This document shows, piece after piece, positions 33,428 to 42,796 of a stretch of 64,000 bases of DNA. The notes under the pieces were generated by a model, which was not told the origin of the DNA, ran no database searches, and saw only the letters and a list, made by a program, of their open reading frames with translations. This DNA is from Oricola nitratireducens (GTDB lineage: Bacteria > Pseudomonadota > Alphaproteobacteria > Rhizobiales > Rhizobiaceae): contig NZ_JACZCS010000008.1 of NCBI RefSeq assembly GCF_014904745.1, positions 1-64,000 of the forward strand, written 5' to 3'. The translations under genes and the position numbers were made by a program. The stretch's first letter is position 1. Each line of letters starts with the position of its first letter.

Positions 33428-33892
33428 ATGATCCTCGATCTTCTACACGAATTCGGCGGCTGGAGCTGGATCATTCTCGGGCTGATCCTGCTCGGGCTGG
33501 AAATCCTCGCGCCCGGCATCTTCTTCCTGTGGCTCGGGGCCGCCGCCCTCGTCGTCGGGGCGATCTCGCTCGTCGTCTGGGGACTTGGCGCCGAACTCTG
33601 GGTCTGGCAGGTGCAGGTGCTCGCCTTCCTGATCCTGTCCGTCGTTCTCGCCTATTCCGGACGCTCGTGGCTTTCGCGCAACGAGGGACCGAGCGACGAA
33701 CCGCTGCTCAACGACCGCGTGGGGCAGCTTGTCGGCCAGACGGCGACGCTGGAGCAGCCGATCGTCAACGGCGTCGGCCATGTGCGGCTCGGCGATACGC
33801 TGTGGCGCGTGAAGGGGCCGGACATGCCGGCCGGCACGAAAGTCCGGATTTCGGGCGGCAATTCGGACCGGCTCGACGTCGAGGGCGTCTGA
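33428..33892 (+). CDS. NfeD-family membrane protein
   Basis: 154 residues. Two or three N-terminal helices (WSWIILGLILLGLEILAPGI and following) precede a soluble OB-fold domain (about 85-154) with VGQTATLEQPIVNGVGHV and VKGPDMPAGTKV, matching short NfeD1b partners of stomatins. The start lies 16 bases after the SPFH gene, so the pair is a two-gene operon that probably forms a membrane quality-control assembly. Confidence 0.92.
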   Translation: MILDLLHEFGGWSWIILGLILLGLEILAPGIFFLWLGAAALVVGAISLVVWGLGAELWVWQVQVLAFLILSVVLAYSGRSWLSRNEGPSDEPLLNDRVGQLVGQTATLEQPIVNGVGHVRLGDTLWRVKGPDMPAGTKVRISGGNSDRLDVEGV

Positions 33893-33898
33893 ACGCCG

Positions 33899-34894
33899 TC
33901 AGGCCGCGCCGACTCGCAGCAAGTCATGCAGGTGAACGATGCCGACCGGCTTGCCGGCGTCGACCACCATCAGGGCGGTAATCGACGAAGTGTTGACGAT
34001 GGTCAGCGCGGAAGCGACCAGCATATCGCCGGTAATTGTCTTGGGATTCGTCGTCATGACGTCGTCGACGCTCATCGACAGGAGGTCGGAATCGATGTGA
34101 CGGCGCAAGTCGCCGTCCGTGATGATACCGCGAAGCTTTCCGCCACCATCTATGACGCCGACGCAACCGAAACCCTTTTCCGAGATGCGCATGATCGCTT
34201 CTCGCATGCTCGTACCGACGGCCACCAGCGGCAAGCGGTCCCCGGTATGCATGATCTCGCTGACATGCATGAGGCTCGCCCCGAGCTTGCCGCCCGGATG
34301 GAAGGTGCGGAAATCCGACGCGCTGAAACCGCGGCTTTCCAGGAGCGCGACGGCAAGCGCGTCGCTGAGCGCGAGCTGCATCAGCGTCGAGGTCGTCGGC
34401 GCCAGACCGTGCGGGCAGGCTTCCTCGGCCTTCGGCAGGGTGAGGACGATGTCGGCCTCGCGCGCCAGCGTGGAACTCGCGCCGGCGGTGATCGCGATCA
34501 GCGGGATTTCGAAGCGGCGCGAATAACGCAGGATGCCGCTCAGTTCCTGGGTTTCGCCCGACCAGGACATGGCGACGATCGCGTCGTCGCGGGCGATCAT
34601 GCCGAGATCGCCGTGATTGGCTTCGGCGGGATGGACGAAGAAGGCCGGCGTTCCGGTCGAGGCCAGCGTCGCGGCCATTTTCGACCCGATATGACCGCTC
34701 TTGCCGACGCCGGTGACGATCACCCTGCCGGTGATTTTCCGGATGACGCCGATCGCCTGCATGAACGGTTCGCCAAGGCCGTTGCCGATCGCCGACGCAA
34801 GGGCTTCCAGCCCCTTCTGTTCGAAGGAGAGCGTCTTCAGGGCGGACACGACCGGCTCGGCCAAAGGCTCCATTTTATGCGCTTTGCTGTTCAT
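33899..34894 (-). CDS. kpsF: D-arabinose 5-phosphate isomerase, KpsF/GutQ family
   Basis: 331 residues. SIS domain (about 45-180) with GVGKSGHIGSKMAATLAST, AEANHGDLGM and MSWSGETQEL, followed by two CBS domains (MHTGDRLPLVAVGTSM and DVMTTNPKTITGD). It converts ribulose 5-phosphate to arabinose 5-phosphate, precursor of KDO in lipopolysaccharide. It is convergent with nfeD (6 bases between stops) and divergent from the beta-barrel gene, so it has its own promoter within 34895-35049. Confidence 0.94.
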   Translation of the reverse strand: MNSKAHKMEPLAEPVVSALKTLSFEQKGLEALASAIGNGLGEPFMQAIGVIRKITGRVIVTGVGKSGHIGSKMAATLASTGTPAFFVHPAEANHGDLGMIARDDAIVAMSWSGETQELSGILRYSRRFEIPLIAITAGASSTLAREADIVLTLPKAEEACPHGLAPTTSTLMQLALSDALAVALLESRGFSASDFRTFHPGGKLGASLMHVSEIMHTGDRLPLVAVGTSMREAIMRISEKGFGCVGVIDGGGKLRGIITDGDLRRHIDSDLLSMSVDDVMTTNPKTITGDMLVASALTIVNTSSITALMVVDAGKPVGIVHLHDLLRVGAA

Positions 34895-35049
34895 TGCCGA
34901 CCGCTACTCCACTGCCGCCGTTTTGTCCATGAACTATGCTGCCGCAGGCCGGCGCGGCCGGCCGAATACGCACAGTTTCCCTCTTTTCCTAAGCATTCAT
35001 TAACCGTGGCTGTTTAGGTTTCGGTAAGGAAAAAACGAGGTGACAGGCC

Positions 35050-36663
35050 GTGCCGACGGTCCCTATCAGGACGCATCCGATCCGGCGATGGCGCCGGGCG
35101 CGCGCCGCGCTGCTTTGCGGCGTGGCGATGGCTGTCGCGCAGGTCCTGCCGGCGGATGCACAGACGCTTGGCGCGCTGCGCGGCGATGTCGGCGACCCGG
35201 CCTTGACGGCGACCGACGGCACCGTCACGGGGACAGCCGGGCAGGGCATTTCGTCGCCGACCTACCAGACACTCGATACGGGCGCAGCCGCGGACGGAAC
35301 GACCGCAGCGTCTACGGACGGGACCGACGATCTCGATTTCGGCACGACGGCTTCGACAACCGCCGTTCCGGCGGCAAAGCCGGTCCCGCAAAGCGAAATC
35401 CCCGAGCCGGCAACGCGCGTGCTTCCCGCGCAGCGCATCGGCCCGGTCCAGGGCCAGGGCGTGGCGCCGGAGGACGATCCGTTCGCCGCGACCGGCGTCC
35501 GGCTCGGTAGCTTCATCCTGCGTCCGACGGTGGAACTGGGGCTGACGGGGAAGCGCGAAACCACGACGTCCGAAAGTGGCGCGCCGCCCGTCGTCAGCGA
35601 ATATACTTCGAACTCGCTGCTTGCTGATTCCTCGCTGCGGCTGCAGCTCGATTCCGACTGGGCGCGGCATGCGCTGAACGTGACCGCCTACGGACGGCTG
35701 CAGCGCACCGTCCAGAACGGCAACGACCTGACGCCCGAACTGGCGATCGACGGCACGGGCCGGTTCGATATCGGCCGCGACACGACGCTGACCGGTTCGC
35801 TCGGCTACAACTACGATCTCGACGACGCGCAGTCGGCCGCCTATCTCGCGGCGACGGACCCGGCGCTGGTTCCCGCCGTGACTGGCACCAACGATCCGGT
35901 GACGCAGACCTTCGACGGATCGCTGGCGCTGCGGCACGATTTCGGCAAGCTCTACGGGCAGACGGAGATCGCGGCGACCCGCGAACTCTACGGCGCGGCC
36001 GATCTGAGCAACGGCACGAGCGTTTCGCAGAGCGATCTCGACAACACCGTCTATGACGGAAAGCTGCGCGCCGGTTTCGAGCTTTCGCCGGCATTGGCGC
36101 CCTTCGTCGAGGCTTCCTACGGCATTCGCCGCATGGACAGCATTCCCGACAGCGGCGGCCTCGACCGCAATGCGACGCGCTACGGTCTGAAAGTCGGAAC
36201 CGCGATCGATCTCGGCGAGAAACTGAACGGCGAAATCGCCGCCGGCTACATCCGCGAAGACATCGCCGACCCGGCGCTGGAAGATCTCGCCGGCCTTGCG
36301 GTCGACGCGTCTTTGAACTGGTCGCCGCGCCGCGAGACCGATGTCAGCCTCGGGCTGTCCACGTCGACGGAAACGAGTGGCACGGCCGGCGCAAGCGGAG
36401 CGCTGCTTTACGCGGCGGACCTCGGCGTGACGCATCGGATACGCGCCAATCTGACAGCGGAGGCGGGACTTGGCGCCGATTATCGCGACTCGCATGGCGA
36501 GGCGGACGAGTTCACGCTCTCGGCAAGCGCGGCGCTAACCTACTGGTTCAACCGGTTCGCCGGTTTGACGACGCGGATCGGCCACGAGCAGACAATGAGT
36601 ACGGAGCCGACGAACCGCTCGAAAAAGACAACCGCATTCATCGGTCTGCGGTTGCAACGCTGA
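35050..36663 (+). CDS. Outer membrane beta-barrel protein (BBP2-type)
   Basis: 537 residues. A basic N-region and signal peptide end at ADA (about 37). Residues 40-150 are a Thr/Ala/Asp-rich disordered stretch. From about 165 on, alternating hydrophobic strands such as NVTAYGRLQRTVQNGND and VSLGLSTSTET end in the aromatic FIGLRLQR, an outer-membrane insertion signature. It resembles the putative beta-barrel porin 2 family; substrate and role are unknown. Start is GTG 35050. Confidence 0.75.
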   Translation: MPTVPIRTHPIRRWRRARAALLCGVAMAVAQVLPADAQTLGALRGDVGDPALTATDGTVTGTAGQGISSPTYQTLDTGAAADGTTAASTDGTDDLDFGTTASTTAVPAAKPVPQSEIPEPATRVLPAQRIGPVQGQGVAPEDDPFAATGVRLGSFILRPTVELGLTGKRETTTSESGAPPVVSEYTSNSLLADSSLRLQLDSDWARHALNVTAYGRLQRTVQNGNDLTPELAIDGTGRFDIGRDTTLTGSLGYNYDLDDAQSAAYLAATDPALVPAVTGTNDPVTQTFDGSLALRHDFGKLYGQTEIAATRELYGAADLSNGTSVSQSDLDNTVYDGKLRAGFELSPALAPFVEASYGIRRMDSIPDSGGLDRNATRYGLKVGTAIDLGEKLNGEIAAGYIREDIADPALEDLAGLAVDASLNWSPRRETDVSLGLSTSTETSGTAGASGALLYAADLGVTHRIRANLTAEAGLGADYRDSHGEADEFTLSASAALTYWFNRFAGLTTRIGHEQTMSTEPTNRSKKTTAFIGLRLQR

Positions 36664-36780
36664 CCGGCGAATGCCGAAATTATGCCACCTAGTCGGGCAA
36701 TCCTGACCGCCAAGATCAGAACCCGGCCGGCCGAAATGGCACCCGATTTCGTGCAGCGCCTGAGAAAGGAAGTTTCATCC

Positions 36781-38001
36781 ATGGATCACAAACCCTGTCA
36801 CCGGTTCGCAGGGCTGATCATATCCGCAGCGGTCCTGCTCAGCCCGCTCATGACCTCGTCCGCGCAGGCGGACGCCGCATTCCAGCGCTGGATCGGCGAT
36901 TTTCGCCGCACGGCTGTCGCCAACGGGGTCAAGGCTTCGATCTATGACAACGCGTTCGCCGGCATCACGGCGCCCGATCCCGAAGTCCTGCAAAAGGCGC
37001 GTTTCCAGCCGGAATTCCAGGACGAGGCGTGGCAATATATTGACGGGCGCGTGCATGAGCGCTCGGTCGCGACCGGGCGCGAGATGGGGCGCAAGTACAA
37101 GCGTCTGCTCGACGCCATCGAACGCAAGACCGGGGTGGATCGCAACATCATCCTGGCAATCTGGTCGATGGAATCCGACTATGGCGAGTTCCTGAAACGG
37201 GAGGACCGGCTGCACTACGTGCCGCAGGCGCTGGCGACGCTCGCCTATGCCGACCGCAAGCGCGCGAAATATGCGCGCGGACAGTTGATCGCGGCGCTCA
37301 AGATCCTGCAGCGCGGCGACGTGTCGCGCAACGGGCTCGTCGGTTCCTGGGCCGGCGCCATGGGGCACACGCAATTCATACCGACGAGCTATCTCGCCTT
37401 TGCCGTCGACGGTGACGGCGACGGCCGCCGCGACATCTGGAACTCGGTCCCGGATGCCTTGTGGACCGCCGCCAATCTGCTGAAGCGCAACGGCTGGCAG
37501 GCCGGCGAGACATGGGGCTACGAGGTCACCCTTCCGCCGGGCCGAAAATTCCCGGGCGGATCGATGTCGCTGGCGAAATGGCAGGGCATCGGGGTGACGC
37601 GCGCCAACGGCAAACCGTTCCCGCGGCCGGGCCAGTCGGCCGTGCTCAAGGTGCTGCAGGGTCGCGACGGGCCGGCGTTCCTGATGGTGAAGAACTTTTT
37701 CGTCATCAAGCGTTACAACAACGCCGACAAATATGCGCTGGCGGTCGGACTTCTCGCCGACCAGATCGCCGGATTTCCGCCGCCGCAAAAGGACTGGACA
37801 CGGCCGTTCACGAAGCTCAACATTTCCGAAAGCGAGGAATTGCAGCAGCGTCTCAAGCGTGCCGGTTTCTATGACGGCGAGGTTGACGGCAAGATCGGCC
37901 CGGCATCGCGCACGGCGATCCTCTCGTTCCAGGCCCGCTACGGCCTGCAACAGGATGGTTATGCGTCGATGGAACTGTTAAAGGTGCTGCGGCGCAACTG
38001 A
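36781..38001 (+). CDS. Lytic murein transglycosylase (MltB/SLT_2) with peptidoglycan-binding domain
   Basis: 406 residues. A signal peptide (1-31) is followed by an SLT_2 domain with catalytic Glu131 (IWSMESDYGEF), SWAGAMGHTQFIPTSYLAFAV and DGDGRRDIWNSVPDALW. A PG_binding_1 domain closes the protein (EELQQRLKRAGFYDGEVDGK). It cleaves glycan strands to 1,6-anhydro-muramyl ends in the periplasm. No lipobox is present, so it is soluble rather than anchored. AGGAAG lies about 8 bases before ATG 36781. Confidence 0.94.
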   Translation: MDHKPCHRFAGLIISAAVLLSPLMTSSAQADAAFQRWIGDFRRTAVANGVKASIYDNAFAGITAPDPEVLQKARFQPEFQDEAWQYIDGRVHERSVATGREMGRKYKRLLDAIERKTGVDRNIILAIWSMESDYGEFLKREDRLHYVPQALATLAYADRKRAKYARGQLIAALKILQRGDVSRNGLVGSWAGAMGHTQFIPTSYLAFAVDGDGDGRRDIWNSVPDALWTAANLLKRNGWQAGETWGYEVTLPPGRKFPGGSMSLAKWQGIGVTRANGKPFPRPGQSAVLKVLQGRDGPAFLMVKNFFVIKRYNNADKYALAVGLLADQIAGFPPPQKDWTRPFTKLNISESEELQQRLKRAGFYDGEVDGKIGPASRTAILSFQARYGLQQDGYASMELLKVLRRN

Positions 38002-38052
38002 CGAGGCGCGCGACAGCCGGAAGGCGAGCTGCGGCGCCGGGGATTACGGGTT

Positions 38053-39273
38053 TTGGCGTATCTGTTTCGCATCTTTCGATTGTTCGTGACGCTGGCGCTC
38101 GCCACCGTCTTCGTGCAGGGCGTCGCCGATCTCGCGCGGCTGCCCGGCCTTGCAACGGCGGCGGCGCATGCGCAGGAACAGCAGCGCCAGCGCACCTTGC
38201 TCGATCTTCTGTTCCGCGGCGGCGGGTCCCGGCCGCAGATCCAGGAAGTGCCTCCCCAAAGTCGGGCGAAACGGCCGAGTGTCTCCTCTCCGCGCAAAAG
38301 CCGGAGCAGTTCCAGCAGCCGCGTCGAACCGGCGAGCGCACCGCCGCAAGATACCGTCGAGAAACTCGAAACCGCCCGCGTCATCCTCGTGGTGGGCGAT
38401 TTCATCGCCGGCGGGCTTGCGCAGGGGCTGGAAGAGGCCTTCGCCGACGTGCCGACGATCAAGGTCGTGTCGCGCGCAAACGGTTCATCGGGTTTCGTCC
38501 GCGATGATTTCTACGACTGGCCGGCGTCCATCGGGCCGATCCTCGAGGAGGAGAAGCCGGCGCTGGTCATCATGATGATCGGCTCGAACGACCGGCAGGC
38601 GATGCGCGTCGACGGACACTCGGAGAAGGTGCGCACGGAAGCGTGGGACAAGGAATATGTCGCCCGCGTCAACCGTTTCGCGGCGGCGGTCAGGGCAAGC
38701 GGCGTCCCGTTCATCTGGGTCGGCGGGCCGCCGTTCCGCTTCAAGTCCATGTCGGCGGACATTCTCGCCTTCAACGAATTCTACCGCACGGCGGTCGAGG
38801 CGGTCGGCGGCTCCTTCGTCGATATCTGGGACGGGTTCGTCGACCAGGACGGCGCATTCGTGCAGACCGGTTCGGACATCAACGGGCAGACCGTGCGGCT
38901 GCGCAATTCCGACGGGATCAACTTCACCAAGGAGGGCAAGCGCAAGCTCGCCTTCTATGTCGAGCGGCAAATTCGGCAGATGTTCGGGGATGCGACCGCT
39001 CCGTTGCTCACGGTGCTGGCGCCGGAGAGCTATTCGACGATGCGGCTGCCGCCGCTTCAGGGCGAGAGCGAATTCGTGCGTTTCGATCCGATTCCGCTTT
39101 CCGACCCGGACCTGGACGGCGGGACGGCGCTGCTTGGCGACATCAACGCGCCGGTGGCGCGGCCGTCCAACAATCCCCTGCAGGCGAAGACCTTGCGCCA
39201 GCAGCTGGTCCAGGACGGTGTGCCGCCGCCGCCGAAGCCCGGCCGGGCAAACGATTTCGACTGGCCGGGTTGA
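38053..39273 (+). CDS. DUF459 SGNH-hydrolase-like periplasmic protein, likely catalytically altered
   Basis: 406 residues with a signal anchor (about 5-40), a Ser/Arg-rich linker (60-95) and a DUF459 SGNH domain (about 108-310). The block I motif reads VVGDFIAGGL, with Phe117 where SGNH enzymes have the nucleophile Ser; block III GSND (177-180) is intact; block V reads DGINFTKEG, with Asn290 where the catalytic His is expected. It is probably a non-catalytic binding protein, or uses other residues. DUF459 proteins sit near envelope genes, as here behind the transglycosylase. It starts at TTG 38053. Confidence 0.75.
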   Translation: MAYLFRIFRLFVTLALATVFVQGVADLARLPGLATAAAHAQEQQRQRTLLDLLFRGGGSRPQIQEVPPQSRAKRPSVSSPRKSRSSSSSRVEPASAPPQDTVEKLETARVILVVGDFIAGGLAQGLEEAFADVPTIKVVSRANGSSGFVRDDFYDWPASIGPILEEEKPALVIMMIGSNDRQAMRVDGHSEKVRTEAWDKEYVARVNRFAAAVRASGVPFIWVGGPPFRFKSMSADILAFNEFYRTAVEAVGGSFVDIWDGFVDQDGAFVQTGSDINGQTVRLRNSDGINFTKEGKRKLAFYVERQIRQMFGDATAPLLTVLAPESYSTMRLPPLQGESEFVRFDPIPLSDPDLDGGTALLGDINAPVARPSNNPLQAKTLRQQLVQDGVPPPPKPGRANDFDWPG

Positions 39274-39285
39274 ACGGCGCGGCGC

Positions 39286-39594
39286 TCAGCCGTGTTTCGG
39301 CGCCACCTCGGCGAAGCGCGCCTTCTTTTCCTCGCTGGCCTCGGTCTGGTATTTTGCGCGCCATTCCTCGTAAGGCATGCCGTAGATGATCTCGCGCGAT
39401 TCCTCCTTGCTGATCGCCAGGCCGTCGGCTTCGGCGGCCTCGCGGTACCAGTTCGACAGACAGTTGCGGCAAAAGCCGGCGAGGTTCATCAGGTCGATGT
39501 TCTGGACGTCGGTGCGTTCGCGCAGATGCGAAACGAGGCGACGGAAAGCGGCAGCTTCCAACTCGGTCTGCTTGTCCGGCGAAATATCTGTCAT
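39286..39594 (-). CDS. DUF1244 family protein
   Basis: 102 residues, nearly all DUF1244: AFRRLVSHLRERTDVQNIDL, then MNLAGFCRNCLSNWYREAA and EIIYGMPYEEWRAKYQ. The FCRNCL Cys pair is conserved in the family and could bind metal, but no function is established. ATG 39594 has GGAGA about 8 bases upstream; the ORF extending to 39729 was rejected. It is convergent with the DUF459 gene and divergent from the DUF1036-pyk operon. Confidence 0.9.
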   Translation of the reverse strand: MTDISPDKQTELEAAAFRRLVSHLRERTDVQNIDLMNLAGFCRNCLSNWYREAAEADGLAISKEESREIIYGMPYEEWRAKYQTEASEEKKARFAEVAPKHG

Positions 39595-39779
39595 CGGGAA
39601 TTCTCCATGTCTCGGCGGTCCTTTCCATATCGGCGCCGCCGCCGGGCGTTCAAGCCTTCGCACGCCGAGGCACGCAAAACGGTGGTGTGTTGCACCTTTG
39701 CATTGACATAAAGTGTTGCCATGCGACAAACGTCCAAGGGAATAGCGATTTGTTCTGCGTCACATCAATGTCATCCGGA

Positions 39780-40283
39780 ATGCCGATAAACCGCCTCGAT
39801 AAATCGATTTGCATGCGGTTATTCGCGATGCTTTTCATCCTGGCCGGTTCGGCGCTTGTCGCCGTGCCGCGGGCGCATGCCGATTTTCGCGTGTGCAATG
39901 CAACACAGGATCTCGTCGGCGTCGCCATCGGCTACCGGGCGCGCGCCGGCTGGATCACGGAAGGGTGGTGGGCCATCGAAGGCTCGACCTGCAAGACCCT
40001 GATCGAAGGGCCGCTGGAGTCGCGCTATTATTATCTGTACGCCGAGGACGGCGTACGCGGGGGGCGCTGGGACGGGCCGATCAGCATGTGCATCGCAGAA
40101 CTGCAGTTCAAGATCACCGGCGTGAACGACTGTTACGCGCGCGGCTTCCAGAAGGCGGGTTTCCGCGAATACGACACGGGAAACCAGACGAACTGGATGG
40201 TCCAGCTGGTCGATGAACCGGATCCGGCGGCGGGGACCATTCCCCAGACTCCGCTGATCACGCAGCAAGGAGATGGTCAGTGA
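39780..40283 (+). CDS. DUF1036 exported protein upstream of pyruvate kinase
   Basis: 167 residues from the ATG chosen. A signal peptide ends at PRAHA, after which DFRVCNATQDLVGVAIGYRA and WWAIEGSTCKTLIEGPLESR mark DUF1036, a small periplasmic domain of unknown function. Four mature Cys may form disulfides. The start is uncertain: ATGs at 39768, 39780 and 39813 lack ribosome sites, and a TTG at 39750 has AAGGG upstream. The stop TGA overlaps the GTG of pyk, so the two genes are translationally coupled, an odd pairing of an exported protein with a glycolytic enzyme. Confidence 0.82.
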   Translation: MPINRLDKSICMRLFAMLFILAGSALVAVPRAHADFRVCNATQDLVGVAIGYRARAGWITEGWWAIEGSTCKTLIEGPLESRYYYLYAEDGVRGGRWDGPISMCIAELQFKITGVNDCYARGFQKAGFREYDTGNQTNWMVQLVDEPDPAAGTIPQTPLITQQGDGQ

Positions 40284-41716
40284 AGCGCGGCCGAAAAGTC
40301 AAGATTCTGGCCACGCTCGGCCCTTCCTCGTCGACGGAGGAGATGATCGCCAAGCTGCACAACGCAGGCGCCGACGCCTTCCGCATCAATATGAGCCATG
40401 CCAGCCACGAGCTGATGCGCGAACTCGTCAAGCGCATCCGCACGGTTGAAAAGCAGGTCGGCCGGCCGATCGGCATTCTCACCGACCTGCAGGGGCCGAA
40501 GCTGCGGGTGGGCGCCTTTGCCGGGGAATCGGTCGAACTCGAGCCGGGACAGACCTTCACGCTCGACAACCGCGACGAACCGGGGGACAAGACGCGCGTC
40601 TATCTGCCGCATCCGGAAATCCTGGAAGCCGTGCAGCCGGGCCACCGCCTGCTGATCGACGACGGCAGGCTGCAGCTCGTCGCCGAAAAATGCGACGGCA
40701 CCTCGATCGTCTGCAAGGTCGTCTCGGGCACGAAGATCTCCACCAAGAAGGGCGTCAGCCTGCCGGATACGACGCTTGGCGTCGGTGCGCTGACCGAGAA
40801 GGACCGGTCCGATCTCGATGCCGTCCTGAAAGAGGAAATCGACTGGGTGGCGCTGTCCTTCATCCAGCGGCCGGAGGATCTCGCCGAAGTGCGCAAGATC
40901 GCCCGCGGGCGCGTCGGGTTGCTGTCGAAGATCGAGAAACCGCAGGCCGTCGAGCGTCTCGACGAGATCATCGAATTGTCGGACGCGATCATGGTGGCGC
41001 GCGGCGACCTCGGCGTCGAAATGCCGCTGGAAGCTGTTCCGGGCATCCAGAAGCAGATCACGCGCGCGGCGCGCAAGGCCGGCAAGCCGGTGGTCGTGGC
41101 GACGCAGATGCTGGAATCGATGATCACCGCGCCGGTGCCGACCCGCGCCGAGGTTTCCGATGTCGCGACCGCCGTCTTCGAGGGCGCCGACGCCGTCATG
41201 CTGTCGGCGGAATCGGCCGCCGGCGACTATCCCGTCGAGGCGGTCGAGACGATGTCGCGGATCGCGGAGAAAGTCGAAAAGGACCCTCTCTTCCCGGGGA
41301 TCCTGAACGCGCAGCGCCCGGATGCGGAGGCGACCGGATCGGACGCGATCTCGGCGGCGGCGCGGCAGATCGCCCACACGCTGAAACTGTCGGCGGTCGT
41401 CTGTTACACGGCTTCGGGCACGACGGGGCTGCGCGCCTCGCGCGAGCGTCCGGACACGCCGGTCATCGCGCTGTCGCCGGTGATCGAGACGGCGCGCCGG
41501 CTGGCTCTGGTGTGGGGACTGCATTGCGTGGTGACGGAAGACGCCGTCGATCTCGACGACATGGTCGACCGTGCCTGCCGGATTGCGTTTCGCGAGGACT
41601 TCGCCAAGCCGGGCGACCGGATCATCATCACCGCCGGCGTCCCGCTGCGCACGCCCGGCGCGACCAACATGCTGCGTATCGCCTATATCGGTTCGGACGG
41701 TCTGTCGGGTATCTGA
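40280..41716 (+). CDS. pyk: Pyruvate kinase
   Basis: 478 residues. Motifs: KILATLGPSS, RINMSHASHE, LTDLQGPKLRVG, LSKIEKPQAVERLDEIIELS, MVARGDLGVEMPLE and VATQMLESM. It converts phosphoenolpyruvate and ADP to pyruvate and ATP. GTG 40280 overlaps the DUF1036 stop (GTGA) and has AGGAGAT 6 bases before it. Its last 34 bases overlap the tail of the convergent hydrolase gene. Confidence 0.97.
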   Translation: MKRGRKVKILATLGPSSSTEEMIAKLHNAGADAFRINMSHASHELMRELVKRIRTVEKQVGRPIGILTDLQGPKLRVGAFAGESVELEPGQTFTLDNRDEPGDKTRVYLPHPEILEAVQPGHRLLIDDGRLQLVAEKCDGTSIVCKVVSGTKISTKKGVSLPDTTLGVGALTEKDRSDLDAVLKEEIDWVALSFIQRPEDLAEVRKIARGRVGLLSKIEKPQAVERLDEIIELSDAIMVARGDLGVEMPLEAVPGIQKQITRAARKAGKPVVVATQMLESMITAPVPTRAEVSDVATAVFEGADAVMLSAESAAGDYPVEAVETMSRIAEKVEKDPLFPGILNAQRPDAEATGSDAISAAARQIAHTLKLSAVVCYTASGTTGLRASRERPDTPVIALSPVIETARRLALVWGLHCVVTEDAVDLDDMVDRACRIAFREDFAKPGDRIIITAGVPLRTPGATNMLRIAYIGSDGLSGI

Positions 41717-42765
41717 CCGGGCGGAGAGATGTCTCCGAGCGACCGTTCGACCGGACCGTAGTGGTCGGAGGCGATCTTCGCCTCGAGCTTGCGTGCCTCG
41801 GCCTGGAGATCGCGCGGCTTGCCGGCCAGTTTCTCGATCGCCGCGACCGCGAGGCCGGTTGCGACATAATCCGGCTTGTGGCCGAGATTGCGGACCCAGA
41901 CCAGTTCGGCGTTTTCGAGATCGCGCTTCAGCCCGAGCGAGTGAACGCGCGGCAGCACGATCGTGTCCTTGTCGCCGGTGATGATCACGGCGGGTGACTT
42001 GATCTGCGGATAGAGCGGCGCCGTGCGGGTGACATAGTCGAACAGGCGGGTGACATCGACGGCGTTGGCGCGAAAGTGAAACGGCCGCAGGACCAGCGCC
42101 ACGCCGGTTCGCTTGATGTAATTGTCGACGGGCCTGTTCGGCGCGAAGACGCCAGCCGTTCCCTGCTCGATCTGGGTCAGGCCGAAGGGCAGCACGAAGG
42201 TCTCGGTGAACAGCCGCCCGATCACCGGCACGACCGTCAGGTTGTAATACCAGCTGATGCCGCCCGGCCAAGGATGGCTGACGGCGGAGAGGAACACGGT
42301 TCCCGCGGTTTTTTCGGGATGGTTGAGCGCGAACGAGACCGCGATCGCGCCGCCGAAGGAGTGACCGACGATGATGGCTTTCGCGATGCCGAGTTCGTCC
42401 ATCAGCGCCGCGATTGTCGCCGCCTGACCGTCGGGCAAATCGTTTGTCCCGGGGCCGCGCGACGACCAGCCGTGTCCGGGCCGGTCGACGAAGAGCAGGT
42501 CGGCGCGCCCGGCGAGAGAATCGCGGAAGGCGATAATCTGGTCGGCGAGATTGCCGCTTGCGCCATGCAGAAAGACGACCGGCGGCAGATCGGCTCCGTC
42601 GTCCGCCTTTTCCAGGACGTAGTGCATCCGCGTGCCGTTCGCGGTCGCGAATTCACCGGTTGGCGGGTGGTTGCGCTCAATGTTGCGGACGCCGATGCGG
42701 GTCGCCGCGGCCAGCACGAGGGCAATCGCGGCAATGGACAGCAGCGCCACAGAGACGAGATTCAT
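41683..42765 (-). CDS. Membrane-anchored alpha/beta hydrolase
   Basis: 360 residues. An N-terminal hydrophobic anchor (about 4-24) precedes an alpha/beta hydrolase domain with VVFLHGASGNLADQ, DRPGHGWSSR, nucleophile motif VGHSFGGAIAV, ITGDKDTIV (acid) and LGHKPD (His). It probably sits on the periplasmic face of the inner membrane; substrate unknown. The C-terminal coding end overlaps the pyk end on the other strand. Confidence 0.85.
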   Translation of the reverse strand: MNLVSVALLSIAAIALVLAAATRIGVRNIERNHPPTGEFATANGTRMHYVLEKADDGADLPPVVFLHGASGNLADQIIAFRDSLAGRADLLFVDRPGHGWSSRGPGTNDLPDGQAATIAALMDELGIAKAIIVGHSFGGAIAVSFALNHPEKTAGTVFLSAVSHPWPGGISWYYNLTVVPVIGRLFTETFVLPFGLTQIEQGTAGVFAPNRPVDNYIKRTGVALVLRPFHFRANAVDVTRLFDYVTRTAPLYPQIKSPAVIITGDKDTIVLPRVHSLGLKRDLENAELVWVRNLGHKPDYVATGLAVAAIEKLAGKPRDLQAEARKLEAKIASDHYGPVERSLGDISPPGQIPDRPSEPI

Positions 42766-42796
42766 GTGCAGGCGGCTTTCGTGTCGGGGTGCCGGA

